64,000 nt of DNA, from the NCBI RefSeq assembly GCF_049331405.1, contig NZ_CP186274.1, positions 1,612,001 to 1,676,000 of the forward strand, read 5' to 3'. Made by a program: the position numbers and the translations under genes. The notes beneath the pieces are model-generated. The model did not search any database. It was not told the origin of the DNA and saw nothing but the letters and a program-made list of their open reading frames with translations. Source of the stretch: PoT sp049331405. GTDB lineage: Bacteria; Planctomycetota; Planctomycetia; Isosphaerales; Isosphaeraceae. This document shows positions 8,228-16,207 of this stretch, piece after piece. Numbering within the stretch: position 1 is the first letter of the stretch; the number at the start of each line of letters is the position of its first letter.

Positions 8228-9094
8228 ATGATCGTCGTGACAGGGGCCACGGGTCAGCTCGGCCGGGCCATCGTCCTTTCGCTGCTGGAGAAGGTGGCCG
8301 CGAGCGAGGTCGTCGCGAGCACGCGGGATCCGCAGAAGGCGGCCGAACTGGGAGGGCTCGGGGTGGAGGTTCGCCGGGGGGATTACACGGACGGGGAGAG
8401 CCTGCGCCGCGTCTTCGAGGGGGCGGGGCAGGTGCTGATGATCTCGTCGAACGCCGCGGCCTTCGGCGGCGACCCGATCGCGCAGCACCGCGCCGTCATC
8501 GAGGCGGCCCGCGAGAAGGGGGTCCGGCGGATCGTCTACACGAGCCACATGGGGGCGAGCGACCGGTCCCACTTCGGGCCGATGCACACGCATTTCGCCA
8601 CCGAGGCGATGCTGGGCGAGAGTGGCCTGGCGTGGACCTCGCTCCGCAACGGCTTCTACGCCAGCAGCGTGCTCGGCCTTCTGGAACAGGGGCTCGAGAC
8701 GGGCGTGATCCGGCTACCCCAGGACGGCAAGGTGTCGTGGACGTCGCACCCGGATCTTGCCGCCGGCGCCGCGGCCATCCTGCTCGATGAAGGCCGATTC
8801 GAAGGCCCGACCCCGCCCTTGACGGCCTCGGAGGCGCTCGACCTTGCGGATCTGGCCGCGATCGCTTCGAACGTCCTGGGGCGTCCGATCGCGAGGGAGA
8901 CGCTCTCCGACGACGCCATGCGCGAGGCCCTGTCGGCCCGCGGCCTCCCCGAGCCGATCATCGACCTGCAACTCGGGATGTTCCGCGCGAGTCGAGCCGG
9001 CGAGTTCTCGGCGGTCGACCCCACGCTCTCGCAACTCCTCGAGCGGCCGACGCAGAAGGTCGAGGACCTGCTGGCACAACGTCTCTCCGCGTGA
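8228..9094 (+). CDS. NmrA-like NAD(P)-binding oxidoreductase (quinone-reductase type)
   Basis: A 288-residue protein. The start at 8228 is set by AAGGAG seven bases upstream and by the immediate Rossmann motif MIVVTGATGQLGRAIV (GATGxLG binds NAD(P)). It continues with the atypical short-chain reductase pattern: STRDPQKAAEL after strand 2, GDYTDGESL, then IVYTSHMGASD and LAWTSLRNGFY. This is the NmrA / QorB-type NAD(P)H:quinone oxidoreductase group, which either reduces quinones or acts as a redox sensor. Length fits the family. Its divergent TetR neighbour suggests induction by a small electrophile or quinone. Confidence 0.88.
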   Translation: MIVVTGATGQLGRAIVLSLLEKVAASEVVASTRDPQKAAELGGLGVEVRRGDYTDGESLRRVFEGAGQVLMISSNAAAFGGDPIAQHRAVIEAAREKGVRRIVYTSHMGASDRSHFGPMHTHFATEAMLGESGLAWTSLRNGFYASSVLGLLEQGLETGVIRLPQDGKVSWTSHPDLAAGAAAILLDEGRFEGPTPPLTASEALDLADLAAIASNVLGRPIARETLSDDAMREALSARGLPEPIIDLQLGMFRASRAGEFSAVDPTLSQLLERPTQKVEDLLAQRLSA

Positions 9095-9131
9095 ATTGCA
9101 ATCGCATCGAGAATGAAGGAAATCCGTCGAA

Positions 9132-9623
9132 TCAGGGGCCATATGGCGAGAAGAGTTCGTCGTCCGGCTCCTGAGGGACGGGTTTCCAAGGCTGGGCGGA
9201 GTGTTCGTGGAGGGTCCGTTTCACGAGGCGCGCGGCGAGGAAGAGAGGGATGAGGATCGTCGTGTAGGCGAGGAATTGGACGAATTCATCCGCCTTGATG
9301 AAAAAGGTTTCCACCGCGATCGGCTTGAGTTGGATCTCGGCGGGTTTCGTGCCTTCGGGGAGGTCCCGGAGCTGGGCGGCATAAGCATGCTGGGTCATCC
9401 TGGCGATGCAACTCCACAGCGAGCCCATCACAACGCCGCCGGCGAGGACGCACCAGAGGCAGAGCGAGACCACGGCGGTCGCGTGACGATTCGACCTCCG
9501 GAAATAGGCCCAGGCCGTGACCAGGGGGGCGAGCAGCATCAGCCCCCACCAGGCGAAGACGGTCCCCATGAAGAGCACGGCGTCGATAGTCATGTCGCTT
9601 TCCAGGAAATGGCAAGGGGTCAT
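9132..9623 (-). CDS. Multi-pass membrane protein of unknown function
   Basis: A 163-residue protein, or about 153 residues if started at the second Met (9593, MTIDAVLF). It has three hydrophobic segments: about residues 12-41, 47-73 and 113-132 from the first Met. A soluble loop of about 40 residues lies between the second and third, and the C-terminal tail is short and proline-rich. No catalytic motif or family is recognised. Confidence 0.6.
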   Translation of the reverse strand: MTPCHFLESDMTIDAVLFMGTVFAWWGLMLLAPLVTAWAYFRRSNRHATAVVSLCLWCVLAGGVVMGSLWSCIARMTQHAYAAQLRDLPEGTKPAEIQLKPIAVETFFIKADEFVQFLAYTTILIPLFLAARLVKRTLHEHSAQPWKPVPQEPDDELFSPYGP

Positions 9624-9691
9624 GGGGACGAGGTGAGGGGGACAGCCGGGCTAGTGGTTCGCCATCGACGACTTGAGGGCTGCGAGACGAC

Positions 9692-9820
9692 TCACCACCC
9701 CGCCCTCACCATCCAGACGAACCCCCTAAAGAACTCCATCACTCCGTAGATGATCACCGTTATCAGAGCGACCACTATCATCAACTTCTGAATGGTCCAA
9801 CGGTTCTTTTCGGGAGGCAT
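9692..9820 (-). CDS. Small single-pass membrane peptide
   Basis: A 42-residue frame: a soluble head MPPEKNRWTIQK, a hydrophobic helix (about residues 13-25, LMIVVALITVIIY) and a basic tail ending RAGW. GAGGT lies seven bases before the ATG at 9820, a good ribosome site. The stop TGA is at 9692. Positive charges flank both ends of the helix. Function is unknown. It lies just upstream of, and on the same strand as, the membrane protein ending at 9132, so the two may be co-expressed. Confidence 0.5.
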   Translation of the reverse strand: MPPEKNRWTIQKLMIVVALITVIIYGVMEFFRGFVWMVRAGW

Positions 9821-9916
9821 TGGAGACCTCAAGCCGTCAGTGGCGGTCTACTAGGTCTTGGTGCGAGGGCAGCAACGCTGTCATCGGAAGAAATTTTCTA
9901 ATATGAGTCTGTTGGT

Positions 9917-10111
9917 CTATTCGTCCTGGTCGACGGCGAAGACCTCTCTCCACGCACGCCGGATCGTCGCGATGATCTCGTTTCTGTCGAGGGGGTCGTT
10001 GTCGAGTTGATCCTCGATCAAGAGGGCGACCTCGTCCTCGATGTATTCTCCGCCCCAGGCGAGGGAGCGAGACCAGTGCATAACGTCTTCTTCGGTGATG
10101 CGGGCAGCCAT
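9917..10111 (-). CDS. Small acidic hypothetical protein
   Basis: A 64-residue frame with ordinary composition: MAARITEEDVMHWSRSLAWG, then IEDEVALLIEDQLDNDP and a helical C-terminus IIATIRRAWREVFAVDQDE. It lies about 30 bases downstream of the 156-residue gene on the same strand, so the two may form an operon. No motif is recognised. Confidence 0.5.
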   Translation of the reverse strand: MAARITEEDVMHWSRSLAWGGEYIEDEVALLIEDQLDNDPLDRNEIIATIRRAWREVFAVDQDE

Positions 10112-10142
10112 GGCGTTGGCCGGATAGGCCGAGTTTGTCGAT

Positions 10143-10613
10143 TCAGTCGATCGTAGTCCGCTCCGATGAAAGCGATGGATCGGCCTGGTCGTCGCTCGGG
10201 GTGATTATTAGCGGGCGCGACTTGCGGTGGAAGATGACGGCGGCGATGTATTCGGCCGGGGGTTGGTATTGATGCTCGGTGACGTAATGGACGATGAGCG
10301 TCGGGGCGCAGTAGATGACCCCGGATTCGCCGCGTACGTGGATCTCGGTATTGCAGGCTCGGAACATCTCCCAGACGTCCCTGTATTTCGGATCCATCTC
10401 GATCACATCCAGGGGAGGCTTGCAGAACGGGCATATGTGTTGGCCGCGGGTCCGGTTGACGGGGGATTGGGCGAGGATCTCGAGTTCGTGGGCGAACGCC
10501 ATCGAGACCGGGCCACGCGGTAGCGGGTGACCCGGCCCGAGCCAGCCGACATTGAGCATGATCTCCGTACCATAGTTGTAGGTATAAGGGGTCAGGTCCG
10601 CGAAATAAGCCAT
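10143..10613 (-). CDS. Hypothetical protein beginning MAYFADLTPYTY
   Basis: A 156-residue protein. The N-terminus MAYFADLTPYTYNYG followed by NVGWLGPGHPLPRGPVS matches a pattern I remember from a family of unknown bacterial proteins (an M-x-Y-F-x-D-L-T-P-Y start), of which I cannot name the function. It has a CPFC pair (HICPFCKPPLDVIEM) and a closing domain with VIYCAPTLIVHYVTEHQY, so a zinc-binding or thiol role is possible. No signal peptide is visible. Confidence 0.65.
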   Translation of the reverse strand: MAYFADLTPYTYNYGTEIMLNVGWLGPGHPLPRGPVSMAFAHELEILAQSPVNRTRGQHICPFCKPPLDVIEMDPKYRDVWEMFRACNTEIHVRGESGVIYCAPTLIVHYVTEHQYQPPAEYIAAVIFHRKSRPLIITPSDDQADPSLSSERTTID

Positions 10614-10637
10614 CGTCGGGGCCGCCAGTGGGTCAAG

Positions 10638-10654
10638 GACAGGCCACGCCTGTC
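10638..10654. other. Perfect short hairpin between leftward genes
   Basis: GACAGGC and GCCTGTC form a perfect 7-bp stem around a CAC loop, between the end of the nucleotidyltransferase gene (10736) and the start of the next leftward gene (10613). There is no T-run, so a terminator role is only possible, not shown. Confidence 0.35.
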
Positions 10655-10735
10655 GTTACCCTGCGAGTCGGGGGAGGTTCGCAGGGGGTTGTGAATTGGA
10701 CACATTGTGAAACGTTGCGATCAAATGAGTTCGGC

Positions 10736-12070
10736 TCAATGGTTCGTCCGCGGGTTATTCAGGGCCTCAGAGCCCCGGCCAGGGTGCTGAAGGATGGCGG
10801 CGACGACCCAGCAGCCTCGGGAGTGGGGGCCGGGGTTCTGGCAGTGGTCGAGGATGTCGGGACGGGCGCAGCCGGCCTCTTCGAGGGCGTCGGCGAGGAT
10901 CATGAGGCCCTGCCAGCCGCGATCGTCGACGATGCCGCGGGCGATGTCGATGACCTCGGGCGTGAGCCAGGCCGGGTCGATCGGGTTCGGATCCTCTGGG
11001 AGGGCAGGGGGAGCAGGGGGCGCGCCGAAGACGGGGCCGAGGGCGCGTTCGAGGCGGCCCATCCAGTGGGATTCTTCCCCCTCGACCCAGGGGTATTCCG
11101 CGATGAAATGATCCCATTCCGTGGCGAAGCGAGAGACGAAGTCAGGAATGCTCATGTCGGCAGGAATCTGGATTTCCCCGCCATTGCGGAAGGTCTCGTC
11201 GAGCGTCCGGCGCGAGAGGGAGCAGCGCTCGGCCAGGAGGACGGCGTCGTAGAGGTCCTTGCCCTGGGCGTGGATGTCGGTCCAGAGCCAGAGGATTTTC
11301 CAGGCGAGCGACTGCGCCCGGCTCGCCGCGCGGACGGACACGCAGCCGCCGTCGGCGACAGGTAGAGAGACGCGGGTGTCGGGCTCGGCGAGGCGCTCGC
11401 CGAAGGTCACGTCGACCTGCACGGTCCCGCCCGGGAGCCCCGGGGTCCACCAGGGGAAGACGACCCGGCGGCCGGGGGTCCGCTCATAGGTCCAGATCTC
11501 GTCGGTCGCGACGCTCTCGCGGCCGAGCGTGATTTCCTCGGGGGCGGGGCCGGAGGTCACGGCGTCGACGATGCGATGGATCAGGGATTCGGGGTCCAGG
11601 CCCGAGCCCTCGAGGTCCGAGACCCAGTCGAGGTCGCCGGGCTCGCGCGCATGGTCGCCGAGCCAGGCCTTGAGGAGCCGGCTCCCGCGCAGGATCAAAT
11701 GATCGCCGAGTTCCGATTCGGCGATCAGACGCAGGACGTGGTCGTTGATCAGGCGTCGCCGGACCGCCCAGCCACGGCCGGTCGCCTCATCGGGGAACTC
11801 CGGGTCGCCGGGGCGGAAGGCGGACGGAAAATGCAAGAGCGCGGGGTCGAACCTTCGAGGGCGTACCGCGCCGTCGAGCGAGGCTCCCACGCGGTACGAA
11901 CGCGGAAGATCCTGCTTCGAAAGTAAGTCCCATGTGAAAGAGACCGGGGAATTCGGGGCCCAGGGATCGTCCGGGGGCGAGCCGGCCTCGGCACTGCGGC
12001 TGGGGCCGGGCGTCGGCGGATCCTGGCCGCCGGTCAGTCGCTTGAGGAATCGCCAGAGGTTGTCGGGCAT
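10736..12070 (-). CDS. AbiEii-like nucleotidyltransferase with planctomycete C-terminal module
   Basis: A 444-residue protein. The ATG at 12070 has GGAGG six bases upstream. Residues 125-150 hold the nucleotidyltransferase core: LILRGSRLLKAWL followed by GDLDWV, the pattern L-x-G-[GS]-x-x-L...D-x-D of the AbiEii/AbiGii (MNT/MenA-related) superfamily. A third acidic strand, TVQVDVTFGE, comes later. Residues 300-350 fit its helical part (SLAWKILWLWTDIHAQGKDLYDAV, shown here only as family context). The last ~75 residues are different: DIARGIVDDRG, LMILADALEEAGC, ILDHCQNPGPHSRGCWVV. I recall that module as a recurrent C-terminal tail in Gemmata-type proteins. Members of this superfamily add nucleotides to tRNA as toxins, but many have other roles. 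It overlaps the upstream gene by 37 bases. Confidence 0.72.
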   Translation of the reverse strand: MPDNLWRFLKRLTGGQDPPTPGPSRSAEAGSPPDDPWAPNSPVSFTWDLLSKQDLPRSYRVGASLDGAVRPRRFDPALLHFPSAFRPGDPEFPDEATGRGWAVRRRLINDHVLRLIAESELGDHLILRGSRLLKAWLGDHAREPGDLDWVSDLEGSGLDPESLIHRIVDAVTSGPAPEEITLGRESVATDEIWTYERTPGRRVVFPWWTPGLPGGTVQVDVTFGERLAEPDTRVSLPVADGGCVSVRAASRAQSLAWKILWLWTDIHAQGKDLYDAVLLAERCSLSRRTLDETFRNGGEIQIPADMSIPDFVSRFATEWDHFIAEYPWVEGEESHWMGRLERALGPVFGAPPAPPALPEDPNPIDPAWLTPEVIDIARGIVDDRGWQGLMILADALEEAGCARPDILDHCQNPGPHSRGCWVVAAILQHPGRGSEALNNPRTNH

Positions 12071-12702
12071 GGATGCCTCCCGGGTTCGAGCCACCCCGCA
12101 TCGACTCCGGGGTTTGTGTCGTGGACAACATATTCTTCTTCGACGCTCAATACAACATGGCCGCGTGAGCGTATCGCGGTCTCCAGGAGCCGGAGCCGCG
12201 CGGAGGCCGTCGCACGCCCGCAGCGATGGCACCGCTGGGTGACGAAGCGCTCGCCGAGGCCGTCGGGGCGGCTCCTCCGGGCGTTCCTCGAGAGATGAGC
12301 CCCGTGCGGCTCGGCCAGGTCGCCCAGGGCCTGGAGGTCGGCCTCGGGGGGCAGGGCGAGCTTGACGTGATGCTCGAAATGACGCCCCGGGTGGGCCGCG
12401 GCAGCCTCGTCCGAGAGCGGGACGTCCTCGTTCCAGGGGGCGGCCTCGACCTTGACCCGGGTGGCCACGAGGCCCGACCCGGCCAGGAGCCGGCAGAGTT
12501 CGTTCGCCTCGGCGATCTGGCCGGAGAGGACGCCTCGGCCGCTGCGGGTGATCATCGGCTGCGACGGCGTGAGGCCTCGCGCCAGGACGATGTGGTGGAA
12601 CTTGAGCCCGTGCTGCTCGGCCCAGGCGAGGACGGCCTCGACCTCGGTTTCGCCGAGGGCCTCGATCGTGATGTGGATCTCGAAATCCCCGGCGAATTCC
12701 AC
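12034..12702 (-). CDS. 222-residue partner protein upstream of the nucleotidyltransferase
   Basis: A 222-residue protein that seems to hold two related halves. The first is DFEIHITIEALGETEVEAVLAW and HGLKFHHIVLARG; the second is RHFEHHVKLALPPEADLQAL and HGAHLSRNARR. The region ends with RFVTQRC and a VLSVEEEYVVHDTNP strand. Its 3' end overlaps the nucleotidyltransferase gene by 37 bases, so the two are translationally linked. I recall similar proteins encoded beside nucleotidyltransferases in other bacteria, without an assigned function. No DNA-binding motif is seen, so calling it an antitoxin would be a guess. Confidence 0.7.
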   Translation of the reverse strand: MEFAGDFEIHITIEALGETEVEAVLAWAEQHGLKFHHIVLARGLTPSQPMITRSGRGVLSGQIAEANELCRLLAGSGLVATRVKVEAAPWNEDVPLSDEAAAAHPGRHFEHHVKLALPPEADLQALGDLAEPHGAHLSRNARRSRPDGLGERFVTQRCHRCGRATASARLRLLETAIRSRGHVVLSVEEEYVVHDTNPGVDAGWLEPGRHPCPTTSGDSSSD

Positions 12703-12910
12703 GATGTCCGACCTTTCATGGCCTTACCTTGCCCGAGGTCCCGGGGCATTCTTCCAGATGTCTATGCGACAGGAGACCTCTGAATTATGATAGCCCGGCC
12801 CAGGAGCCTTGCGATCGGTTCGACGCCCCCCGTTCCATCGAACTTGCATCGTCGGGCCGCAGGAAGGGTCATTCGACCGAGTCCGTGCCTTCGGATCAAG
12901 GGGGGGGATT

Positions 12911-13600
12911 GTGGGGCTCGAAATCTTCGTCATGCCGTTGTGGAAGTTCAAGGCCGGCGACTTCAGCCGGCCCGTCGAGCAGGCGCTGGGCGTCCGGTCG
13001 AAGATCGTCAGCGGCGACGGCATCAGTGAGATGCCGGAGAGTGTCGGATGGTTCGCGCGCCGGCGGGCGAGGCGGCAGGTCGACTCGCTCCGCAAGGCGG
13101 TGGCGTCCGCCAACGGCGTGAGCCCCGGGTGGGTCGACGAGGGCTCGGTCGTCTACTCCTCGCAGTCGAGGGGCTTCGAGCCGCTGCGAGCCTATGCGAG
13201 GTGGCTCGACTGCCGCGATCAGTTTCCCGACTTCGCCCAGCCCCCCGAGGGCGACTATTACAAGCACCCCGTCATGGCCGCCGATATCGATGTGACAACG
13301 TGCCCGCACCTCGTCAAGCACAACTGTTACAGCGGTTACTTCCTGCCTTGCGAGTTCGAGCGATTGGCCCAGGTCGAGCCCTACAAGATGTTCGGCCACT
13401 GGCCGGCCACGCGAGCGGTCGGCTCGACCCCTCGGCTCCTCCGCGAGCTGGAGCGGGTGCAGGAGGTCTTGCAGGCTCCCTATCCCTATGACTACTCGAA
13501 CGACGATCCTCTCGTCGATGTCAAGGCCGCATATCTCCACATGAAGAAGACCGCCGACATCAGTCTTCAGCACGGCCTGCCCATCATCTTCTGGGGGTGA
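12911..13600 (+). CDS. Hypothetical soluble protein
   Basis: A 229-residue protein from a GTG at 12911, which has a G-rich ribosome-site-like run just upstream (MGLEIFVMPLWKFKAGD). An ATG at 12932 is the alternative start. The sequence reads as a normal globular protein: SRGFEPLRAYARWLDCRDQFP, TTCPHLVKHNCYSGYFLP and a closing YLHMKKTADISLQHGLPIIFWG. It has four cysteines and two paired His/Cys clusters (CPHLVKHNC) that could bind a metal. No family is recognised, and there is no signal or membrane helix. Confidence 0.65.
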   Translation: MGLEIFVMPLWKFKAGDFSRPVEQALGVRSKIVSGDGISEMPESVGWFARRRARRQVDSLRKAVASANGVSPGWVDEGSVVYSSQSRGFEPLRAYARWLDCRDQFPDFAQPPEGDYYKHPVMAADIDVTTCPHLVKHNCYSGYFLPCEFERLAQVEPYKMFGHWPATRAVGSTPRLLRELERVQEVLQAPYPYDYSNDDPLVDVKAAYLHMKKTADISLQHGLPIIFWG

Positions 13601-13619
13601 GTGCTCGGATATCGAATGC

Positions 13620-14534
13620 TCAGGGGTGAGGCGAGTTGTCGGGGAATTTCGGGGTCGGGATGACGCGGGACATGGCGAGTTGCCGGCCGAGGATGCCGTT
13701 ACGCTCGAGGAATCGCTCGTATTCGTAGGGGGCCGGGTTGAGCAACTCGAGTTCGCAAGAGACGTCGCTTGCGAAGACGACGATCCACTGCCAGGGCCCG
13801 CGCCATGAGTCGCTGGGGAAGGCGAAGATGTCGCCGACGTTGACGCCCTCGACCAGTCCGACATCGAGCATAACGCGGCTGTCGGGCGACGCCTCGATGA
13901 CGGTGCCGAGCACGATGTTCTCGCGGAGATAGCTACCCCAGGGCTCGGGCAAAACCGGGAGGCCGGTGATGTTGTCGTTGTTCCCGGCGAAGGGAAAGTC
14001 GCCTTTGAGTTCCGACCTTGGCTCGTGGCCGAGCAAGATCGCGGAGCAGAAACTCCCGAGTGAGTCGGGGGGGACGAGGTAAATCCTGGATCCCCACCGG
14101 ATCGGGCGGAGGGTTCGATCGTCGAGGGACTTGTCGATGTCGTTCGACGTGAAGGTCAGGTCCTCCCCCTCACGGTGGACCCAGCCGGACTCCTGACTCC
14201 CGTATCCGGTGTAGGAGTATCTTCCATCGGCCAGGATCTCCAGCGAATGGAAGCTATATCGACCGATGATCCAGTGATAAGTGGCAGCGACCGGGGCGAA
14301 ATCATTGCCGGCATTCGGGCGGGGCCGGGGAAAGCGATGGGGATTGGGACGCGGACCGGAGGGCATGACTAATCCCACGAGGATCCCCACGATCGAGAGG
14401 ATGACAAGCCACTCCACCAGTGTCATCCCCAGGATGGAGCGAAGGATGCGAGCCTTCAGGCCCTGGAATTTCCAGTACAGGACGTGATCGAACGGCATGG
14501 GCCCCTTGTCGGGCGGGTTCGATTCCGGCGTCAT
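13620..14534 (-). CDS. Prepilin-like membrane protein, paralogue 1 (intact cleavage motif)
   Basis: A 304-residue protein from the ATG at 14534; an upstream in-frame ATG at 14633 gives only noise. After a soluble leader of about 36 residues comes ILG|MTLVEWLVILSIVG, a type IV prepilin site: Gly at -1, Glu at +5, then one hydrophobic helix. The exported part begins with a proline-rich linker. It ends with a conserved module containing FCSAILLGHEPRS, GLPVLPEPWGSYLRENI, GTVIEASPDSRVMLDVG and GVNVGDIF. Two paralogues follow upstream (14630-15538, 16208-17110). Prepilins are processed by PilD and join pili or secretion pseudopili; the long leader is unusual. Function is unknown. Confidence 0.72.
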   Translation of the reverse strand: MTPESNPPDKGPMPFDHVLYWKFQGLKARILRSILGMTLVEWLVILSIVGILVGLVMPSGPRPNPHRFPRPRPNAGNDFAPVAATYHWIIGRYSFHSLEILADGRYSYTGYGSQESGWVHREGEDLTFTSNDIDKSLDDRTLRPIRWGSRIYLVPPDSLGSFCSAILLGHEPRSELKGDFPFAGNNDNITGLPVLPEPWGSYLRENIVLGTVIEASPDSRVMLDVGLVEGVNVGDIFAFPSDSWRGPWQWIVVFASDVSCELELLNPAPYEYERFLERNGILGRQLAMSRVIPTPKFPDNSPHP

Positions 14535-14629
14535 GTCGTCTCTCCGGGGATCGCGGCGGTTGGCACATCCAGTGCGACTCAGGAATGGTGAGTCGGCCGA
14601 GCCTCGTGGATGTTCTCTCGTCGTTGACA

Positions 14630-15538
14630 TCAAGGAATGGCGAGCGGTTTTGAGGTGCGGGACATGACGAGTTGCCAGCCGACGAAGGCTTCGGCCTCAT
14701 CGGGCGTTAAACTATAGTCTTCGCTCACGCCGATGAATCTGAGCTCGCTCGTGTCGTAGCTCGAGTAGACGACCACCAACTGCGGGAATCGGTCATAATC
14801 TCGGACCCTGGGATTGAAGACGTCGCCGACCTGGATTCCATCGGCGAGGCCCAGGTTGAGGAGGAACCGGCCGTCGGATGAGACCTCGACGACAGTGCCG
14901 GTCACGAGGTTCTCGCGGAGGTAGCGGACCCAGGGCTCGGGCAAGTCGGGGAGGCCGGTGACATTGACGTCCTGCCCGACGAGGAGGAAATCTCCGAAGA
15001 CGGACGATCTCGGCTCCTTGCCCGTGAGGATGGCCTGGCAGAAAGTTTGGAGGTCGTCGGGGGCAATCAGGTATCGCCTGGCTCCCCACCTGACGGGTAG
15101 GAAGATCCGACCAGACATCGATTCTCCCTTTTCTCTTGGGGGTAGGATCAAGTGTTCATTCTCGTACTCCACCAAGCCCGCCTCTGCTTTGGACATACCG
15201 GTGTGGGCGTCAGAGAACCTCCCATCCGACAGGATGTTCAGGGAGCGAAACAGGTGGTGACCTCTATTGAGCATATATTCGCCCGCGACGGGGGCGAAGT
15301 CGCTGGTGGGATTAGGATCGGGAGGAAGAAATCGGTGTGGTGGGACCCACCCGCTGGTGACAGGGGGTAGGACTAGCCCAACGACGATACCCAGGACGAA
15401 GATGAAAATGGTCAATTCGATCAGGTACATTCTCTGGGGGATGGCAGGAGTCCGATCGCTCACCGCCCGGGCTTTCCACAAGAAGTCATCATGAATCGGG
15501 AAGGGCTTCTCGTCGGGCGAGTTCGTATCGGGCGCCAT
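14630..15538 (-). CDS. Prepilin-like membrane protein, paralogue 2 (degenerate site)
   Basis: A 302-residue paralogue of its neighbours. The leader starts MAPDTNSPDEKPF, nearly identical to paralogue 3, and the DNA around the two start codons is the same for more than 30 bases. The membrane helix is preceded by R|MYLIELTIFIFVLGI: the Glu at +5 is kept but the Gly at -1 is an Arg, so normal prepilin peptidase cleavage is unlikely. The exported module is conserved (TFCQAILTGKEPRSS, GLPDLPEPWVRYLREN, GTVVEVSSDGRFLLNLG, GIQVGDVF). It is probably a membrane-anchored periplasmic protein. No function is assigned. Confidence 0.7.
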   Translation of the reverse strand: MAPDTNSPDEKPFPIHDDFLWKARAVSDRTPAIPQRMYLIELTIFIFVLGIVVGLVLPPVTSGWVPPHRFLPPDPNPTSDFAPVAGEYMLNRGHHLFRSLNILSDGRFSDAHTGMSKAEAGLVEYENEHLILPPREKGESMSGRIFLPVRWGARRYLIAPDDLQTFCQAILTGKEPRSSVFGDFLLVGQDVNVTGLPDLPEPWVRYLRENLVTGTVVEVSSDGRFLLNLGLADGIQVGDVFNPRVRDYDRFPQLVVVYSSYDTSELRFIGVSEDYSLTPDEAEAFVGWQLVMSRTSKPLAIP

Positions 15539-15695
15539 GTCGTCTCATCTCCAGCCCGAGGTTGACGTGCTCTCCTCTTCCCACTCTACAGGGAATGGAC
15601 CGCGAGGGTCGAGAGGCTTCGAGTCGCTCGCCGCGATCCTCACGGTAGGATCGAGATTTCAAAGCCTGTCTATTTGAATAAGATGAATCGATGTG

Positions 15696-15710
15696 TATAA
15701 TATTATTATA
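15696..15710 (-). promoter_or_regulatory. AT-rich candidate promoter for paralogue 2
   Basis: A near-palindromic TATAATATTATTATA stands out in otherwise GC-rich DNA about 160 bases upstream of the paralogue 2 start. It resembles a strong -10 element on the minus strand, but I could not identify a matching -35. Confidence 0.3.
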
Positions 15711-15799
15711 TGCGTGAAATCGTTCGCTGTTGCCCCGTGCCGAGGTGGATGCGATGAGGCCGTAATGCGTTGAAGCTTGGAGGCCGCCTCTCTGCTATC

Positions 15800-15846
15800 G
15801 GGTAGCCGCGATTGGAACAATCGGGGTCGCGCAGCGACGAGAGGCC
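15800..15846 (+). repeat. Dispersed two-hairpin element, copy A
   Basis: It starts GGGTAGCC. The first stem-loop is CGATTG-GAA-CAATCG, extended outward by further pairs with one G-G mismatch. Then comes the invariant GGTCGCGCAGCGAC, whose GTCGC-GCA-GCGAC is a second hairpin, ending GAGAGGCC. Downstream (to about 15882) a looser conserved tail rich in GCCCCGGCC and GGAGGCC follows. It faces copy B. Confidence 0.8.
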
Positions 15847-16052
15847 AGCTACAAGAAGCCCCGGCCAATTCGCGGAGGCCTGCATTCCGATCCCTCACGA
15901 CTCAACGGGTCCTCGATGCGGAGAGGCACGGTTTGCTCGATCCCCAGAGCCACGCGGCAGCCGAGAGACATCTGGCAAAGCCATGTCATCCACCGCGCCC
16001 GGCCGGGGCATTCGCAGATGGCCTCTGGCCTCGACCGGGCCTTTTTGCATTC

Positions 16053-16099
16053 GGCCTCTCGTCGCTGCGCGACCCCGATTGTCCCAATCGCGGCTACCC
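16053..16099 (-). repeat. Dispersed two-hairpin element, copy B
   Basis: Reverse-strand copy, 46 of 47 bases identical to copy A; the only change is in the first loop (GGA instead of GAA). Its 5' flank reads CATATTCAA, shared with copies D (one change) and E. Copies A and B point towards each other across about 200 bases. Confidence 0.8.
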
Positions 16100-16150
16100 T
16101 TGAATATGAAACTGCCTTGCTGTATGAGGGGAGATGGTCTCAACAGAGGG

Positions 16151-16207
16151 ACATCGGGGCTACCCGAGACTTTGCCTCGGCCGGGGTTTGTGGACGGGCT
16201 CTCGTCG
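16151..16207 (-). repeat. Truncated copy of the dispersed element with its flank
   Basis: Reading leftward, a flank related to that of copy C (CCCCGGCCGAGGCAAAGT) leads into GGGTAGCCCCGAT and then the similarity stops, so the hairpins are lost. About 39 of 50 bases match the stretch to the right of copy C at 47.61-47.66 kb. It ends at the stop codon of prepilin-like paralogue 3. Confidence 0.6.

Larger units (their letters stand above)
15539..16207. other. Long intergenic region with paired dispersed repeats
   Basis: No convincing gene. It contains an AT-rich patch near 15696-15710, two complete copies of the dispersed two-hairpin element facing each other (15800-15846 and 16053-16099), and a truncated copy near 16151-16207. 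The roughly 200 bases between the two full copies show no transposase-like frame. Confidence 0.6.

Noticed and set aside
10638..10654. Intrinsic terminator at the short hairpin
   Set aside because: Perfect stem but no T-run on either strand; kept only as a hairpin of unknown role.
15800..16099. Insertion sequence bounded by inverted copies A and B
   Set aside because: About 200 bases between them with no transposase-like frame; the same element occurs singly and in direct orientation elsewhere.
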